The notes beneath the pieces were generated by a model, which worked only from the letters and a program-made list of their open reading frames with translations, was not told the origin of the DNA and ran no database searches. Shown here piece after piece: positions 9,150 to 18,613 of a stretch of DNA of 64,000 nucleotides. Positions within the stretch are counted from its first letter, which is position 1. Each line of letters begins with the position of its first letter. Position numbers and translations under genes: made by a program. This DNA comes from Lacimicrobium alkaliphilum (GTDB taxonomy: Bacteria > Pseudomonadota > Gammaproteobacteria > Enterobacterales > Alteromonadaceae), in contig NZ_CP013650.1 of the NCBI RefSeq assembly GCF_001466725.1, positions 3,410,001 to 3,474,000 on the forward strand, read 5' to 3'.

Positions 9150-10649
9150 CTAAGCGGGTTCCCTTTGCTGTGATTGTTGTCGACTTTGCTCCATCACCTG
9201 CACGAGACGGGAAATTTTCTCTTCTCCCCAGGCTTTAAGGCTGTCCTTTTGCTCTACATCGGCCTGCTCCAGTTCACACATGAGCAAATTGAGCAATTTC
9301 AGTTCATCGATGCCGTCGAGAATATCCAGCCAGGGCGCACGGTATTGTTCGCGCTTATCATCACCAAAGAGATCGGCCAGAAACAGACTGTTAAACAGGG
9401 CCTGATCCAGGCTGGATTCTGCGGATAAATAGTGCTGCAGATTAAACGTCTTGTCACGGGGCATACTCTGACTGATATGAAACCAGTTTTGCGCCAGCCA
9501 TCCCCTGGCATGCTCGATCACCGGTGATTGCCAGGCGGTGTCGTGCTGCCGCCAGGGTTTTTGTACTAACAAAGCTGTCAGGGCCAGCTGCAGGCTGGCA
9601 TTTTCCTTGTTACAGATAAGCTCAACGGGCCGATACTCCCGTAATATTCCCTCATATCGCCCATGCAAATAACTGAGAAAATCCTGGTGCTTCATTAAGC
9701 GCTTACGAAAAGGCCCTTTACGGGAACGGAGCGATTTAATTTCCAGCAGCGCATCCACCCAGTACCAGTCATCAAGTTGCTTCATCAGGCGTTGTGGCAA
9801 ATCGAGCAAATCGGAGCACTGCAGCATGGGCAGATACAGATTCAGCGCCTGAGATACCATATGGATACCGGTGCGGATCCCCTTCAGGGCTTTGGGCTTC
9901 TGAGTTTCCAGATAGCACTGTTCATGCCATTGCCAATAATTAAGCCCTGTATCTAAGGCCCGGCAAAAAGCTTCTTCCACTGTGCTATCAGCACTCAGGC
10001 TGACAAAACCCGGCAACGGCTCAGGCTGCAGTTCCTGTCCCGAAGCAAGCTGATAGCCTCTGGCCGCCTTACTCATGACACCGGCCCTTAAGGGCAGCTT
10101 TTGGATAAGCTTGCCTGCCAACTCAAACAAATAGCTGACGTCACCGGATTTCAGCTCGATTTCAATTTCATTGATTGCGCTCTGGTGTCCCTGTGCACTG
10201 ATCTCGCCCTGGTCATAAACCAGCTCCAGTTCGGTGCCCTGGCCCATAATGAGATGAAAAATGCGGCGCTGAAAATGAGTGGTGAAGATCACATCCAGTT
10301 GCTGCTGCAACTCGGCCACCCTGGCTCCCTCTGGCCAGATTTGCTGATCAAACAGGCTGAGGTCCGGTTGCGGCTGATCGAGATCGATATTGTATTCCGG
10401 GCGCTGTTGTAAACTGCCCTGCTGAACGCCAGCCGTTTTTATGGTTTGTTCGTACCGACCATCCTGACCACGCACCCGCAGACCCATATTCATGCTGCGA
10501 AAGGCCTTGTCCTGAGTATCATAATATTGGTTAAACAAAGAGACCTGCGACGACTCACAATTCACGTTAAGTTCTGGCAGCAGTTGTTCTTCTATTACCG
10601 CCGCCACATCGACTTCGGCACACACCAGCAGTTTTAATTCAGTTTCCAT
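9150..10649 (-). CDS. ygiF: CYTH-CHAD protein, inorganic triphosphatase
   Basis: 499 residues. It begins with METELKL, the ExExK signature of the CYTH fold, followed by the tunnel-lining charged strands (MGLRVRGQDGRYEQTIK, NEIEIELKSGD) up to about residue 205. The second half is a helical CHAD domain (GIRTGIHMVSQALNLY, RLMKQLDDWYWVDALLEIK) of the kind that binds polyphosphate. E. coli YgiF hydrolyses inorganic triphosphate and has the same domain order, and it sits divergent to ygiM as here. The 150 bp gap to ygiM holds both promoters. Confidence 0.88.
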   Translation of the reverse strand: METELKLLVCAEVDVAAVIEEQLLPELNVNCESSQVSLFNQYYDTQDKAFRSMNMGLRVRGQDGRYEQTIKTAGVQQGSLQQRPEYNIDLDQPQPDLSLFDQQIWPEGARVAELQQQLDVIFTTHFQRRIFHLIMGQGTELELVYDQGEISAQGHQSAINEIEIELKSGDVSYLFELAGKLIQKLPLRAGVMSKAARGYQLASGQELQPEPLPGFVSLSADSTVEEAFCRALDTGLNYWQWHEQCYLETQKPKALKGIRTGIHMVSQALNLYLPMLQCSDLLDLPQRLMKQLDDWYWVDALLEIKSLRSRKGPFRKRLMKHQDFLSYLHGRYEGILREYRPVELICNKENASLQLALTALLVQKPWRQHDTAWQSPVIEHARGWLAQNWFHISQSMPRDKTFNLQHYLSAESSLDQALFNSLFLADLFGDDKREQYRAPWLDILDGIDELKLLNLLMCELEQADVEQKDSLKAWGEEKISRLVQVMEQSRQQSQQREPA

Positions 10650-10800
10650 CGTTTATCTGGACTTTGTAACAGGTCACAAACATTAACCCTAAGCTCAGCT
10701 CTTGGCAATTCCCCGTCTGATATGATGCGCAGTTGTATCACTTGCCTTTCCTCGCCACTCGCCATACCATCTAAAAAAATCATCGAGACCAATTGCACCC

Positions 10801-11418
10801 ATGACAAAATTTTTTTTACAGCTTGTGGGCCTGAGCCTGCTCGCCGGGCTGATGCTCAGTCAGGCCAACGCACAGGACAATCAGACTGAATCGGCCAGTG
10901 ATACCACCGTTTATATTTCCGATGATCTTTATACCTTTATCCATGCGGGCCCTGGTCGTAATTACCGTATTCTGGGCTCTGTAGTTGCCGGCACAGCAGT
11001 CACTCTGTTGCAACGTAATGACGAAGAAGGCTTTGTAGAAATTATCGACGACAAAGAGCGAACAGGATGGGTAGACAACAGATTTATCAGCGATACCCCC
11101 TCGGTACGTGAGTCCGTTCCGCAGTTAGAACAGTCATTGCAACAAGCTCAGGCAGATTTAGAGCAAACACAACAGCAAAACGATTTACTCAATCAACAGA
11201 TCCTCGATCTGAGTTCCCGCAACGAGCAATTGCAAACCAGGTTGCAGGAAATTCAGCAACAGCACGGTGAGCTTCAGCAGCAACTGGCCAATATCGACAA
11301 CAAAATACAAATAGAATGGCTGACCCGCGGAGGCATTATTGCCTTAGGCGGACTAATTCTTGGTGTCATACTGATGCTAATTCCGAGAAAGCGCCGCCGC
11401 AACGATAACTGGATGTAA
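10801..11418 (+). CDS. ygiM: SH3-domain envelope protein YgiM
   Basis: 205 residues, close to E. coli YgiM (206). Signal peptide of about 24 residues ending ANA, a bacterial SH3 domain at about 33-100 (YISDDLYTFIHAGPGRNYRILGSV), a Gln-rich coiled coil at about 105-165 and one C-terminal transmembrane helix followed by a basic tail (RKRRR). The layout predicts a periplasmic SH3 and coiled coil anchored in the inner membrane. The role is not established; peptidoglycan contact is the usual guess for this SH3 type. It is divergent from ygiF, as in E. coli, and is followed by a strong terminator. Confidence 0.88.
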   Translation: MTKFFLQLVGLSLLAGLMLSQANAQDNQTESASDTTVYISDDLYTFIHAGPGRNYRILGSVVAGTAVTLLQRNDEEGFVEIIDDKERTGWVDNRFISDTPSVRESVPQLEQSLQQAQADLEQTQQQNDLLNQQILDLSSRNEQLQTRLQEIQQQHGELQQQLANIDNKIQIEWLTRGGIIALGGLILGVILMLIPRKRRRNDNWM

Positions 11419-11495
11419 CCTGAGCGCTGCCTTAATCCCAGCCTTAGCCCGGGCTTTGTAAACCAGGCTTAACACTTATCTGACTCTTCTTCCCT

Positions 11496-11521
11496 GACCC
11501 GGTCTTTACCGGGTCTTTTTT
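11496..11521 (+). terminator. Rho-independent terminator of ygiM
   Basis: Perfect 7-bp stem GACCCGG/CCGGGTC with loop TCTTTA, followed by six T. It lies 78 bases after the ygiM stop and isolates it from putA. Confidence 0.9.
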
Positions 11522-11657
11522 AATCCCCATGCTGGATTTAAGCAAGCCAGAAAATGGCATTTTGACTTCAGTTACCCGCACCTTCGCCGCATATTCGCGA
11601 TGATGTCCCGGGGTAACAATTGCCTTGCGTTGAGCATGGCAAAAAAGGAGTTGTATT

Positions 11658-11689
11658 TTGTATACAATCGGTTTTTTGACCGATATACT
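11658..11689 (+). promoter_or_regulatory. putA promoter with palindromic operator
   Basis: TTGTATACAA (11658-11667) is a perfect 10-bp palindrome of the form bound by many GntR/FadR-type repressors. It overlaps a possible -35 box (TATACA, 11661-11666) placed 17 bp before TATACT (11684-11689). A second inverted repeat, TCGGT/ACCGA (11668-11683), fills the spacer. The PutA downstream lacks a DNA-binding domain, so a separate regulator is needed. The rest of the 350 bp gap after ygiM shows only the ygiM terminator. Confidence 0.5.
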
Positions 11690-11771
11690 CCGCGAAAATT
11701 AGGTAGGTGTCTGTATTTTTATATCCGGCATCTGGTTGATATGGGCGCTGCCCGCATTAATAGGTTTGATC

Positions 11772-14700
11772 ATGTTTAGAGCCAGTGAAATATTCAACGA
11801 CGACTATCAGCTTCCTTCTCTTGCCGAGCTTCCCGGCATCATCAGCGACAACTATATGGTCGATGAAAATGTTTACCTTAAGGAGCTGATCAGGCTTATC
11901 CCCCAGGATCAGCAGACTCTGGATGAAATCAGGCAGGAAGCCTCGAAACTGGTGGAAGAAGTGCGTAAGGAAGCGGCCAGTGGAGACAGCATCGATGCCT
12001 TTTTGCAGGAATACAGTCTGGATACCCACGAAGGAGTGATCCTGATGTGTCTGGCAGAAGCCCTGTTACGTATTCCTGATGCGGCCACCGCCGACGCCCT
12101 TATCAAAGACAAATTGTCAGGGGCAGACTGGCGCAGTCATCTCAAACAAAGCGAATCATTGCTGGTCAATGCCTCCACCTGGGGTCTGATGCTTACCGGT
12201 AAACTCTTCCATCTGGATAACAGAGGCAGCGCCAACAGCGACAAGGTGCTGGATAAACTGGTCTCCCGCCTGGGTGAGCCCGTTGTACGCAAAGCCATGT
12301 ATGCCGCCATGAGCATTATGGGCCGCCAGTTTGTATTGGGCAGAAATATCAGCGAAGCGCTCAAGTACAGCCGTAAACAACGCAAAGAGGGTTATACCCA
12401 CTCTTACGATATGCTCGGCGAAGCAGCGCTTACCCGCAGCGACGCTGACAAGTATTTCGACGCCTACGCCGAAGCCATTGAGGCTATTGGCCAGGAAAAG
12501 TTCGACAAGCAGCACCCGGCACCACCGACCATATCCATCAAACTCTCAGCTCTGCACCCTCGTTATGAGTCGGCGAATGAAGAGCGGGTGATGTCAGAAT
12601 TGAGTGAGTCGGTGATCAAGCTGGTAGAGCTGGCCCGCAGTAAAAGTGTCGGCGTAAGCATTGACGCTGAAGAAGCGGATCGTCTGGAATTATCCCTCAA
12701 ACTGTTTGAGAAGGTCTACCGCAGCCCTGCCGCTAAAGGCTGGGGCAACCTGGGACTTGTCGTGCAAACCTATTCCAAACGGGCACTGCCTGTTTTGATC
12801 TGGATCTCTCAGTTAGCCAGGGAACAGGGTGATTTGATCCCCGTGCGTCTGGTCAAAGGCGCTTACTGGGATACAGAAATTAAGCTTTGTCAGCAAATGG
12901 GAACCGACAGTTATCCGGTATTTACCCGCAAAGCCAGCACAGACGCAAGTTATCTGGCCTGTGCCCGTTTTCTGCTCAGTGAGCACACGCTTGGCGCTAT
13001 CTACCCACAGTTTGCCACTCACAATGCCCACACCGTTATCGCCATTAAACGCATGGCCGCCGGCCGGGATTTTGAATTCCAGCGTCTGCATGGCATGGGT
13101 GAAGAGTTATATGACTGCATTCTGGATGAGAAATCCAATATCAATGTGCGTATATACGCACCAGTAGGTGCACATAAAGATCTGTTGCCCTACCTGGTCA
13201 GACGCTTGCTGGAAAACGGCGCTAACAGCTCTTTTGTGCACAAACTGGTAGACCCCGATACACCGGTAGAATCGCTGGTTAACCATCCACTGGACTATCT
13301 GAAAAATTTACCGACGCTGTCTAATGATCAGATCCCCCTGCCCGGGAATATTTACCTGCACAGGGAAAATTCCCGTGGCCTGAATCTGAATATTCAGTCT
13401 CAGTACCAGCCCTTTATGGAAAAAGTCACGGCCTTTAAAGATCACCAGTGGCACGGCGGTCCTGTCGTCAATGGCGAGACCCTGACTACCGGCCAGGTCA
13501 ATCAGGTTGTATCACCACAGGATCTGTCCCATCAGGTTGGGCATGTTTACTGGGCCGATGCAGAAGGTATCGAGCAGGCTATTGCCACCGCCCATAATGC
13601 CTTTCCCAACTGGAGCCGCACCTCAGTGGAAATGCGCGCCAGTGCACTGGAGGAATTCGCAGATCTGATGGAGGAGCATCGTCACGAGCTGATTGCCCTG
13701 TGTACGCTTGAAGGTGGCAAGTTGCTGCAGGATGGTATCGACGAAGTACGAGAGGCCGTGGATTTCTGCCGCTATTACGCTCAGGAAGCAAGAAAGCTGT
13801 ATGCCTACGAAGGGCCATTAATGGGTCCAACCGGTGAGCTGAATGAGCTTTTTGTGCAGGCCCGTGGTGTATTTGCCTGTATCAGTCCGTGGAACTTTCC
13901 ACTGGCTATCTTTACAGGCCAGGTCGTGGCCGCTCTGGTAACCGGTAATACCGTGATCGCCAAACCGGCCGAACAAACCAGTCTGGTCGCCTATCGGGCA
14001 GTACAACTGATGCTCGAAGCCGGCATTCCCGGTGATGCAATACAGCTGTTGCCAGGCACTGGCGCAGAGGTCGGCAGTAAATTGTCCAGCGACGAGCGTA
14101 TCTGCGGAATCTGTTTTACCGGCAGCACTGTGACGGCCAAAGCCATCAACAGGGCTCTGGCAGAGCGCGACGGTGCCATTGCCACACTGATCGCAGAAAC
14201 CGGTGGCCAGAATGCCATGATAGTGGATAGCACCGCGTTACCGGAACAGGTGGTACAGGATGTGGTTCATTCTGCCTTTACCAGTGCGGGTCAGCGCTGC
14301 AGCGCTTTGCGTGTACTGTATATTCAGGAAGATAATGCCGAGCGGGTATTAGATCTGCTTCAGGGCGCCATGCAGGAATTAAGTGTCGGGGATCCTATCC
14401 AGTATAAAACCGATGTTGGCCCGGTAATTGATGAAAAGGCTCAGCAGGGCCTTAAGGATCATATCGCTGCTATCAGTGAAAAAGGTAAAGTTCTGGGCAG
14501 GGCTCCGATGCCACAAGAAACCGAAAAAGGCACCTTTGTACAGCCTGTCGCCGTTGAAATCAGTAACATCAATGAGCTCGACAAGGAACACTTTGGCCCT
14601 GTGCTACATGTGGTGAAGTACAAAGCCAAAGAGCTGAATAAAGTGATTAACGATATTAATGGTACAGGCTTTGGCCTGACATTAGGGATTCACAGCCGTA

Positions 14701-14936
14701 ATGAGTCTATGGCCGCCTATATTGCCGATATGGTGAATGTTGGCAATGTGTATATCAACCGCAACCAGATAGGTGCCGTGGTTGGCGTACAACCCTTTGG
14801 TGGTCAGGGCTTGTCAGGCACAGGGCCGAAGGCCGGGGGGCCTCACTATCTGTATCGCTTTATCACAGAAAAAACCCGCACCAACAACATTACCGCGATT
14901 GGCGGTAATGCCAGCCTGCTGAGCCTGGGAGACTAA
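11772..14936 (+). CDS. putA: Proline dehydrogenase / glutamate semialdehyde dehydrogenase
   Basis: 1054 residues from ATG 11772; an in-frame TTG at 11736 would add 12 residues but is less likely. Domains in order: helical arm (about 1-130), FAD-dependent proline dehydrogenase barrel (about 200-550; SIKLSALHPRYE, SIDAEEADRLE, RLVKGAYWDTEIK), then NAD+-dependent P5C dehydrogenase (about 580-1040) with catalytic Glu in AETGGQNA and Cys in TSAGQRCSALRV. It oxidises proline to glutamate, feeding electrons to ubiquinone. There is no N-terminal ribbon-helix-helix, so it is an enzyme only and not an autorepressor like E. coli PutA. Upstream operator and downstream hairpin suggest a single-gene unit. 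Confidence 0.95.
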   Translation: MFRASEIFNDDYQLPSLAELPGIISDNYMVDENVYLKELIRLIPQDQQTLDEIRQEASKLVEEVRKEAASGDSIDAFLQEYSLDTHEGVILMCLAEALLRIPDAATADALIKDKLSGADWRSHLKQSESLLVNASTWGLMLTGKLFHLDNRGSANSDKVLDKLVSRLGEPVVRKAMYAAMSIMGRQFVLGRNISEALKYSRKQRKEGYTHSYDMLGEAALTRSDADKYFDAYAEAIEAIGQEKFDKQHPAPPTISIKLSALHPRYESANEERVMSELSESVIKLVELARSKSVGVSIDAEEADRLELSLKLFEKVYRSPAAKGWGNLGLVVQTYSKRALPVLIWISQLAREQGDLIPVRLVKGAYWDTEIKLCQQMGTDSYPVFTRKASTDASYLACARFLLSEHTLGAIYPQFATHNAHTVIAIKRMAAGRDFEFQRLHGMGEELYDCILDEKSNINVRIYAPVGAHKDLLPYLVRRLLENGANSSFVHKLVDPDTPVESLVNHPLDYLKNLPTLSNDQIPLPGNIYLHRENSRGLNLNIQSQYQPFMEKVTAFKDHQWHGGPVVNGETLTTGQVNQVVSPQDLSHQVGHVYWADAEGIEQAIATAHNAFPNWSRTSVEMRASALEEFADLMEEHRHELIALCTLEGGKLLQDGIDEVREAVDFCRYYAQEARKLYAYEGPLMGPTGELNELFVQARGVFACISPWNFPLAIFTGQVVAALVTGNTVIAKPAEQTSLVAYRAVQLMLEAGIPGDAIQLLPGTGAEVGSKLSSDERICGICFTGSTVTAKAINRALAERDGAIATLIAETGGQNAMIVDSTALPEQVVQDVVHSAFTSAGQRCSALRVLYIQEDNAERVLDLLQGAMQELSVGDPIQYKTDVGPVIDEKAQQGLKDHIAAISEKGKVLGRAPMPQETEKGTFVQPVAVEISNINELDKEHFGPVLHVVKYKAKELNKVINDINGTGFGLTLGIHSRNESMAAYIADMVNVGNVYINRNQIGAVVGVQPFGGQGLSGTGPKAGGPHYLYRFITEKTRTNNITAIGGNASLLSLGD

Positions 14937-14942
14937 TCAGGC

Positions 14943-14970
14943 GGCCATGGCAGATTCCGCTGCCATGGCC
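14943..14970 (+). terminator. Hairpin after putA
   Basis: Perfect 11-bp inverted repeat (GGCCATGGCAG / CTGCCATGGCC) with a 6-base loop, starting 7 bases after the putA stop. No T-run follows, so it may stabilise the 3' end or act as a Rho-assisted terminator. Confidence 0.55.
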
Positions 14971-15080
14971 GGTACTTAGCCCGGTAAAAAAATCAGATAA
15001 ATGGTAAAGATGCATTTACCTGTAGCCCAAGTTAGGATAAAAAGACGCCGCAGATCTTATACCTGATAGAGGATTCACTC

Positions 15081-16058
15081 ATGTTATTGCCGTTGCTCGC
15101 TGTCATCGCCGGACTTGTGCTACTGGTATACAGTGCCGATAAGTTTGTTGAGGGTGCATCAGCAACCGCAAAACATGCTGGTATGCCTTCCTTGCTGATC
15201 GGTATTGTGATCATTGGCTTTGGTACCTCTGCGCCAGAAATGGTGGTTTCCGCCATGGCCGCAGCTGATGGTAATCCCAGCCTGGCGCTGGGTAACGCCT
15301 ATGGCTCAAACATTACCAACATTGCCCTGATCCTGGGTATTACCGCGCTGATTTCCCCCATCGCAGTGCAATCCCAGATTATCCGCAAGGAGCTGCCCCT
15401 GCTGTTGGCTGTTACCCTGTTGGCTGGCTGGCAATTGTATGATGGATTTCTATCGGGTCTCGATGCTGTGGTCCTGCTGCTGGTGCTCTTTGCCCTGATG
15501 GGTTGGTCTGTCAGGCAAGGGCTGTCGCAAAGACAGGATATCTTATCAGCCGAAGTAGACAGTGAACTGGCCATCCGTCCGATGCCCCTGAGAAACGCGA
15601 TTTTGTGGCTGGTAGTCGGTCTGATTCTGCTGGTGATCAGTTCCCGTATTCTGGTTTGGGGGGCGGTCAGCATTGCTCAGACTCTTGGTGTCAGTGACCT
15701 GATTATCGGTCTGACCATTGTTGCCATCGGTACCTCCTTACCCGAACTGGCCTCATCCGTGATGGCGGCGAAAAAGGGCGAGCATGATCTCGCTCTGGGT
15801 AATATTCTCGGCTCAAATTTATTCAATACCCTGGCGGTCGTGGGTATCGCGGCAGGGATCCATCCGCTGCAGGTTGAACCAGATGTATTGCAACGGGACT
15901 GGCTGCTGATGCTTGGACTCACAGTCGGTCTGCTGATTATGGGTATCGGTCTCAAAGGACAGGGCCGCATCAATCGATTTGAAGGCTTGCTGCTGTTGCT
16001 TGTTTACATAGGCTATACAGGCTATCTGGGGTATAGCGTAATCTTCCCGCAACTCTGA
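15081..16058 (+). CDS. Calcium/sodium antiporter, YrbG type
   Basis: 325 residues with ten hydrophobic segments in two homologous halves. Each half carries the CaCA alpha-repeat: GFGTSAPEMVVSAMAA...LGNAYGSNITN near residue 50 and AIGTSLPELASSVMAA...LGNILGSNLFN near residue 215. The acidic residues in the two PE motifs bind the transported cation in this superfamily. The likely role is sodium- or proton-driven Ca2+ export across the inner membrane. It lies 10 bp before corA, so the two ion-transport genes probably share a transcript. Confidence 0.88.
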   Translation: MLLPLLAVIAGLVLLVYSADKFVEGASATAKHAGMPSLLIGIVIIGFGTSAPEMVVSAMAAADGNPSLALGNAYGSNITNIALILGITALISPIAVQSQIIRKELPLLLAVTLLAGWQLYDGFLSGLDAVVLLLVLFALMGWSVRQGLSQRQDILSAEVDSELAIRPMPLRNAILWLVVGLILLVISSRILVWGAVSIAQTLGVSDLIIGLTIVAIGTSLPELASSVMAAKKGEHDLALGNILGSNLFNTLAVVGIAAGIHPLQVEPDVLQRDWLLMLGLTVGLLIMGIGLKGQGRINRFEGLLLLLVYIGYTGYLGYSVIFPQL

Positions 16059-16068
16059 TGGGGGTGGC

Positions 16069-17022
16069 ATGTTAAAACTGTTCAGATTTGAAAAAGGCAT
16101 TATCGGCGAAATTGCCGCCGAAGAAGGCAAGCTCCATCATGCCCTCGGCCAGGCCCATTGGGTGGATGCTCAGGAACCCGAAGAGATTGAAAGGGAAGGC
16201 TTACAAAATCTGATGCGACTGGATTTGCCGATCTCCGACGAGATGGAGGAGATCGAAGCCTCGGCCCGTTATTTTGTCGATCAGGCCGGTATACATGTGC
16301 ATTCCATGTTTCTGACCCAGAGTGAAGGTCGCCATGCTACCAGTTCAGTGGCCTGTATCTTACAGCCTAACCGCCTGATTACGATACGGGATACTGAGCT
16401 GGCTGATTTTCGCCTGTTGCGCATGCGTGCGCGTCGCGGACAGGTGGAAAGCCACTCCCCTGCCGAGTTACTGGTCACTCTGCTGGAGCAGAAAGTGGAA
16501 AACCTGGCAGATAATCTGGAAGATATTCATCGCAATCTGGAAAACACCAGCTATCTGGTGCTTGAAGAAGAGAATTCCGATCTCGAGGAAGCCATTGCCC
16601 AGTTGGCCAAATCAGAGGACAGTAATGGCAAAATACGCCTGTGTCTGATGGATACTCAAAGGGCAATTTCGTTTCTGCTGCGTCACTTGCGAAGCTACCC
16701 TGAGTTGCAGGAATCCTGCAGAGAAATCATGCGTGACATCGATACGCTGATGTCCCACACCACTTTCCTGTTCGATAAAATTAACTTTCTGATGGACTCC
16801 ACCCAGGGCTTTATCAATATCGAACAGAACCAGATCATCAAAATTTTCTCTATAGCTGCGGTGGTATTCCTGCCCCCTACTTTGGTGGCCAGTATGTACG
16901 GCATGAACTTTGTCAATATGCCGGAGTTACAGTGGATGCTGGGCTATCCCTGGGCCCTGGGGCTGATGGTGATCTCCGGCATTACCCCGTATTTATTTTT
17001 TAAATACAAAGGCTGGCTGTGA
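16069..17022 (+). CDS. corA: Magnesium/cobalt transporter CorA
   Basis: 317 residues (E. coli CorA 316). A cytoplasmic alpha/beta domain of about 250 residues rich in acidic helices is followed by two C-terminal transmembrane helices joined by the signature YGMNF...MPE loop near residue 280. CorA is a homopentameric inner-membrane Mg2+ channel gated by Mg2+ bound between the cytoplasmic domains. It ends with a short basic tail. It closely follows the exchanger gene; a 7-bp hairpin after the stop may end the unit. Confidence 0.92.
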   Translation: MLKLFRFEKGIIGEIAAEEGKLHHALGQAHWVDAQEPEEIEREGLQNLMRLDLPISDEMEEIEASARYFVDQAGIHVHSMFLTQSEGRHATSSVACILQPNRLITIRDTELADFRLLRMRARRGQVESHSPAELLVTLLEQKVENLADNLEDIHRNLENTSYLVLEEENSDLEEAIAQLAKSEDSNGKIRLCLMDTQRAISFLLRHLRSYPELQESCREIMRDIDTLMSHTTFLFDKINFLMDSTQGFINIEQNQIIKIFSIAAVVFLPPTLVASMYGMNFVNMPELQWMLGYPWALGLMVISGITPYLFFKYKGWL

Positions 17023-17025
17023 AAT

Positions 17026-17043
17026 GAGTGGCTTGCGCCACTC
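17026..17043 (+). terminator. Hairpin after corA
   Basis: Perfect 7-bp stem GAGTGGC/GCCACTC with a TTGC loop starting 3 bases after the corA stop. There is no clear T-run, so termination is uncertain. Confidence 0.4.
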
Positions 17044-17123
17044 TCTCATCAATAAAAACATTGCGGCAAATCCTGCAGTCGGCATAATTGCAGTGAGAAA
17101 GAGTCGAGCAAAGGTGGTGGCAG

Positions 17124-17408
17124 ATGAAATGGATAAGCCTGGTGTTAATAACACTGCTGTGCCTGCTGCAGTACCGTCTCTGGTTTGGCAAGAACAGCAT
17201 TCCTGATTATTGGCAGATGCAGCAGGAAACGCAGCAGATGAGGGAGCAAAATGCTAATCTTGCACAACGCAATAGTCTGCTTAAAGCCGATATCGAAGAT
17301 CTCAAGATAGGTATGGATGCCATTGAAGAACGTGCCCGCAATGAATTAGGCATGATAAAAGAAGGCGAAACCTTCTACCGAATCTTACCTCCTGAGCAAC
17401 AACCCTAG
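17124..17408 (+). CDS. ftsB: Cell division protein FtsB
   Basis: 94 residues: a short cytoplasmic start, one transmembrane helix (about residues 4-20) and a periplasmic coiled coil (QQMREQNANLAQRNSLLKAD), then the conserved ARNELGMIKEGETFYR segment. FtsB forms a complex with FtsL and FtsQ at the septum and helps activate FtsWI. The position directly before ispD and ispF is the standard gammaproteobacterial order. GGTGG just upstream supports the ATG at 17124. Confidence 0.93.
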   Translation: MKWISLVLITLLCLLQYRLWFGKNSIPDYWQMQQETQQMREQNANLAQRNSLLKADIEDLKIGMDAIEERARNELGMIKEGETFYRILPPEQQP

Positions 17409-17411
17409 GAT

Positions 17412-18125
17412 ATGATGCCTCCCAGTTCAGACGCATTTTGCGCAGTAGTGCCAGCCGCCGGAATCGGCAAACGGATGCAGTCCGACATCCCCAAACAATA
17501 TTTATCCCTGGCCGGTAAAACCATACTCGAGCATTGCCTGCTCAACCTGATCGCACATCCGCGCATTCAGCACATTATTCTGGCGTTGCATCCACAAGAC
17601 CCCTGGTTCAACAAACTCGGGATCGCCTCAGTTCCCTGGCTGACAGTGATAAATGGTGGTAAAGAGCGCGCCGACTCGGTCCTTAATGGCCTGCAGCAAG
17701 CCCGGATGTCTGAATGGGTGTTGGTACACGATGCGGCCCGGCCTTGCTTACCCCATACCGATATCGACAAACTGCTGGCGCTCGCCGGGGGGAATGAGGG
17801 TGGCATTCTGGCAACGCCCGTGCGTGACACCATGAAGCGCGCCGATGAACAGGGGCTGGTGCTGCGGACCGAAGAACGCGAGCACCTCTGGCACGCATTA
17901 ACGCCACAGTTTTTTCCCCGCGCACAATTACAGCATGCTCTGAGCAATGCGCTGGCTCAGAACATCAGTATTACGGATGAGGCCTCAGCCATAGAATGGG
18001 CCGGGGGCAAGGTGAGGCTGGTACAGGGCGATCCCTGCAACATAAAAATCACTCATCCGGAAGATCTGGCGCTGGCGGAATTTTATCTACAGCGAATGAA
18101 GAAGACCCGGGGGAACATGAAATGA
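17412..18125 (+). CDS. ispD: MEP cytidylyltransferase
   Basis: 237 residues. The N-terminal nucleotide-binding loop [28 protein letters not shown] near residue 110 and [12 protein letters not shown] near the end are diagnostic. IspD transfers CMP from CTP to 2-C-methyl-D-erythritol 4-phosphate in the non-mevalonate isoprenoid pathway. It starts 3 bases after the ftsB stop and ends with an ATGA overlap with ispF, so ftsB-ispD-ispF is a coupled operon. Confidence 0.95.
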   Translation: MMPPSSDAFCAVVPAAGIGKRMQSDIPKQYLSLAGKTILEHCLLNLIAHPRIQHIILALHPQDPWFNKLGIASVPWLTVINGGKERADSVLNGLQQARMSEWVLVHDAARPCLPHTDIDKLLALAGGNEGGILATPVRDTMKRADEQGLVLRTEEREHLWHALTPQFFPRAQLQHALSNALAQNISITDEASAIEWAGGKVRLVQGDPCNIKITHPEDLALAEFYLQRMKKTRGNMK

Positions 18126-18613
18126 ATATTCGCATAGGACATGGTTTTGATGTGCATCGGTTCGGGGGCACCGGCCCCATTATCATCGGCGGGGTCAGCA
18201 TAGATTATGTGCAGGGACTGCTTGCACACTCAGATGGTGATGTGGCCTTACATGCCATCTGTGATGCATTGCTTGGCGCGCTGGCCCTGGGTGATATTGG
18301 TAAGCATTTCCCGGATACCGATGCAGAATATGCCGATGCCGACAGCCGGACACTGCTGCGCCATGTGTTCTCATTGGTGAAACAAAAGGGCTTTAAGCTG
18401 GGCAATCTGGATATGACACTGATAGCGGAATCCCCGAAAATGTCCCCGCACATTGATGCCATGCGCGAAAACATCGCAGCCGACCTCGATGCCCATATCA
18501 GCCAAATCAATGCCAAGGCCACCACCACAGAGAAACTCGGTTTTACCGGCCGCAAAGAAGGTATTGGCTGCCACGCTGTCGTATTATTAGTACCTCAACA
18601 TAGGGCGGATTAA
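18122..18613 (+). CDS. ispF: 2-C-methyl-D-erythritol 2,4-cyclodiphosphate synthase
   Basis: 163 residues from the ATG at 18122, which overlaps the ispD stop. Zn2+ ligands lie in GHGFDVHRF at the N-terminus and [10 protein letters not shown] near residue 38, and [16 protein letters not shown] is the conserved C-terminal active-site segment. IspF cyclises CDP-ME 2-phosphate in the MEP pathway and forms trimers. The stop is followed immediately by the truD start. Confidence 0.96.
   Translation: MNIRIGHGFDVHRFGGTGPIIIGGVSIDYVQGLLAHSDGDVALHAICDALLGALALGDIGKHFPDTDAEYADADSRTLLRHVFSLVKQKGFKLGNLDMTLIAESPKMSPHIDAMRENIAADLDAHISQINAKATTTEKLGFTGRKEGIGCHAVVLLVPQHRAD

Noticed and set aside
11651..11778. 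TTG-started 42-codon frame ending on the putA ATG
   Set aside because: AAAAGGAG touches the TTG with no spacing, and the frame runs over the promoter and operator, so a leader peptide is unlikely.
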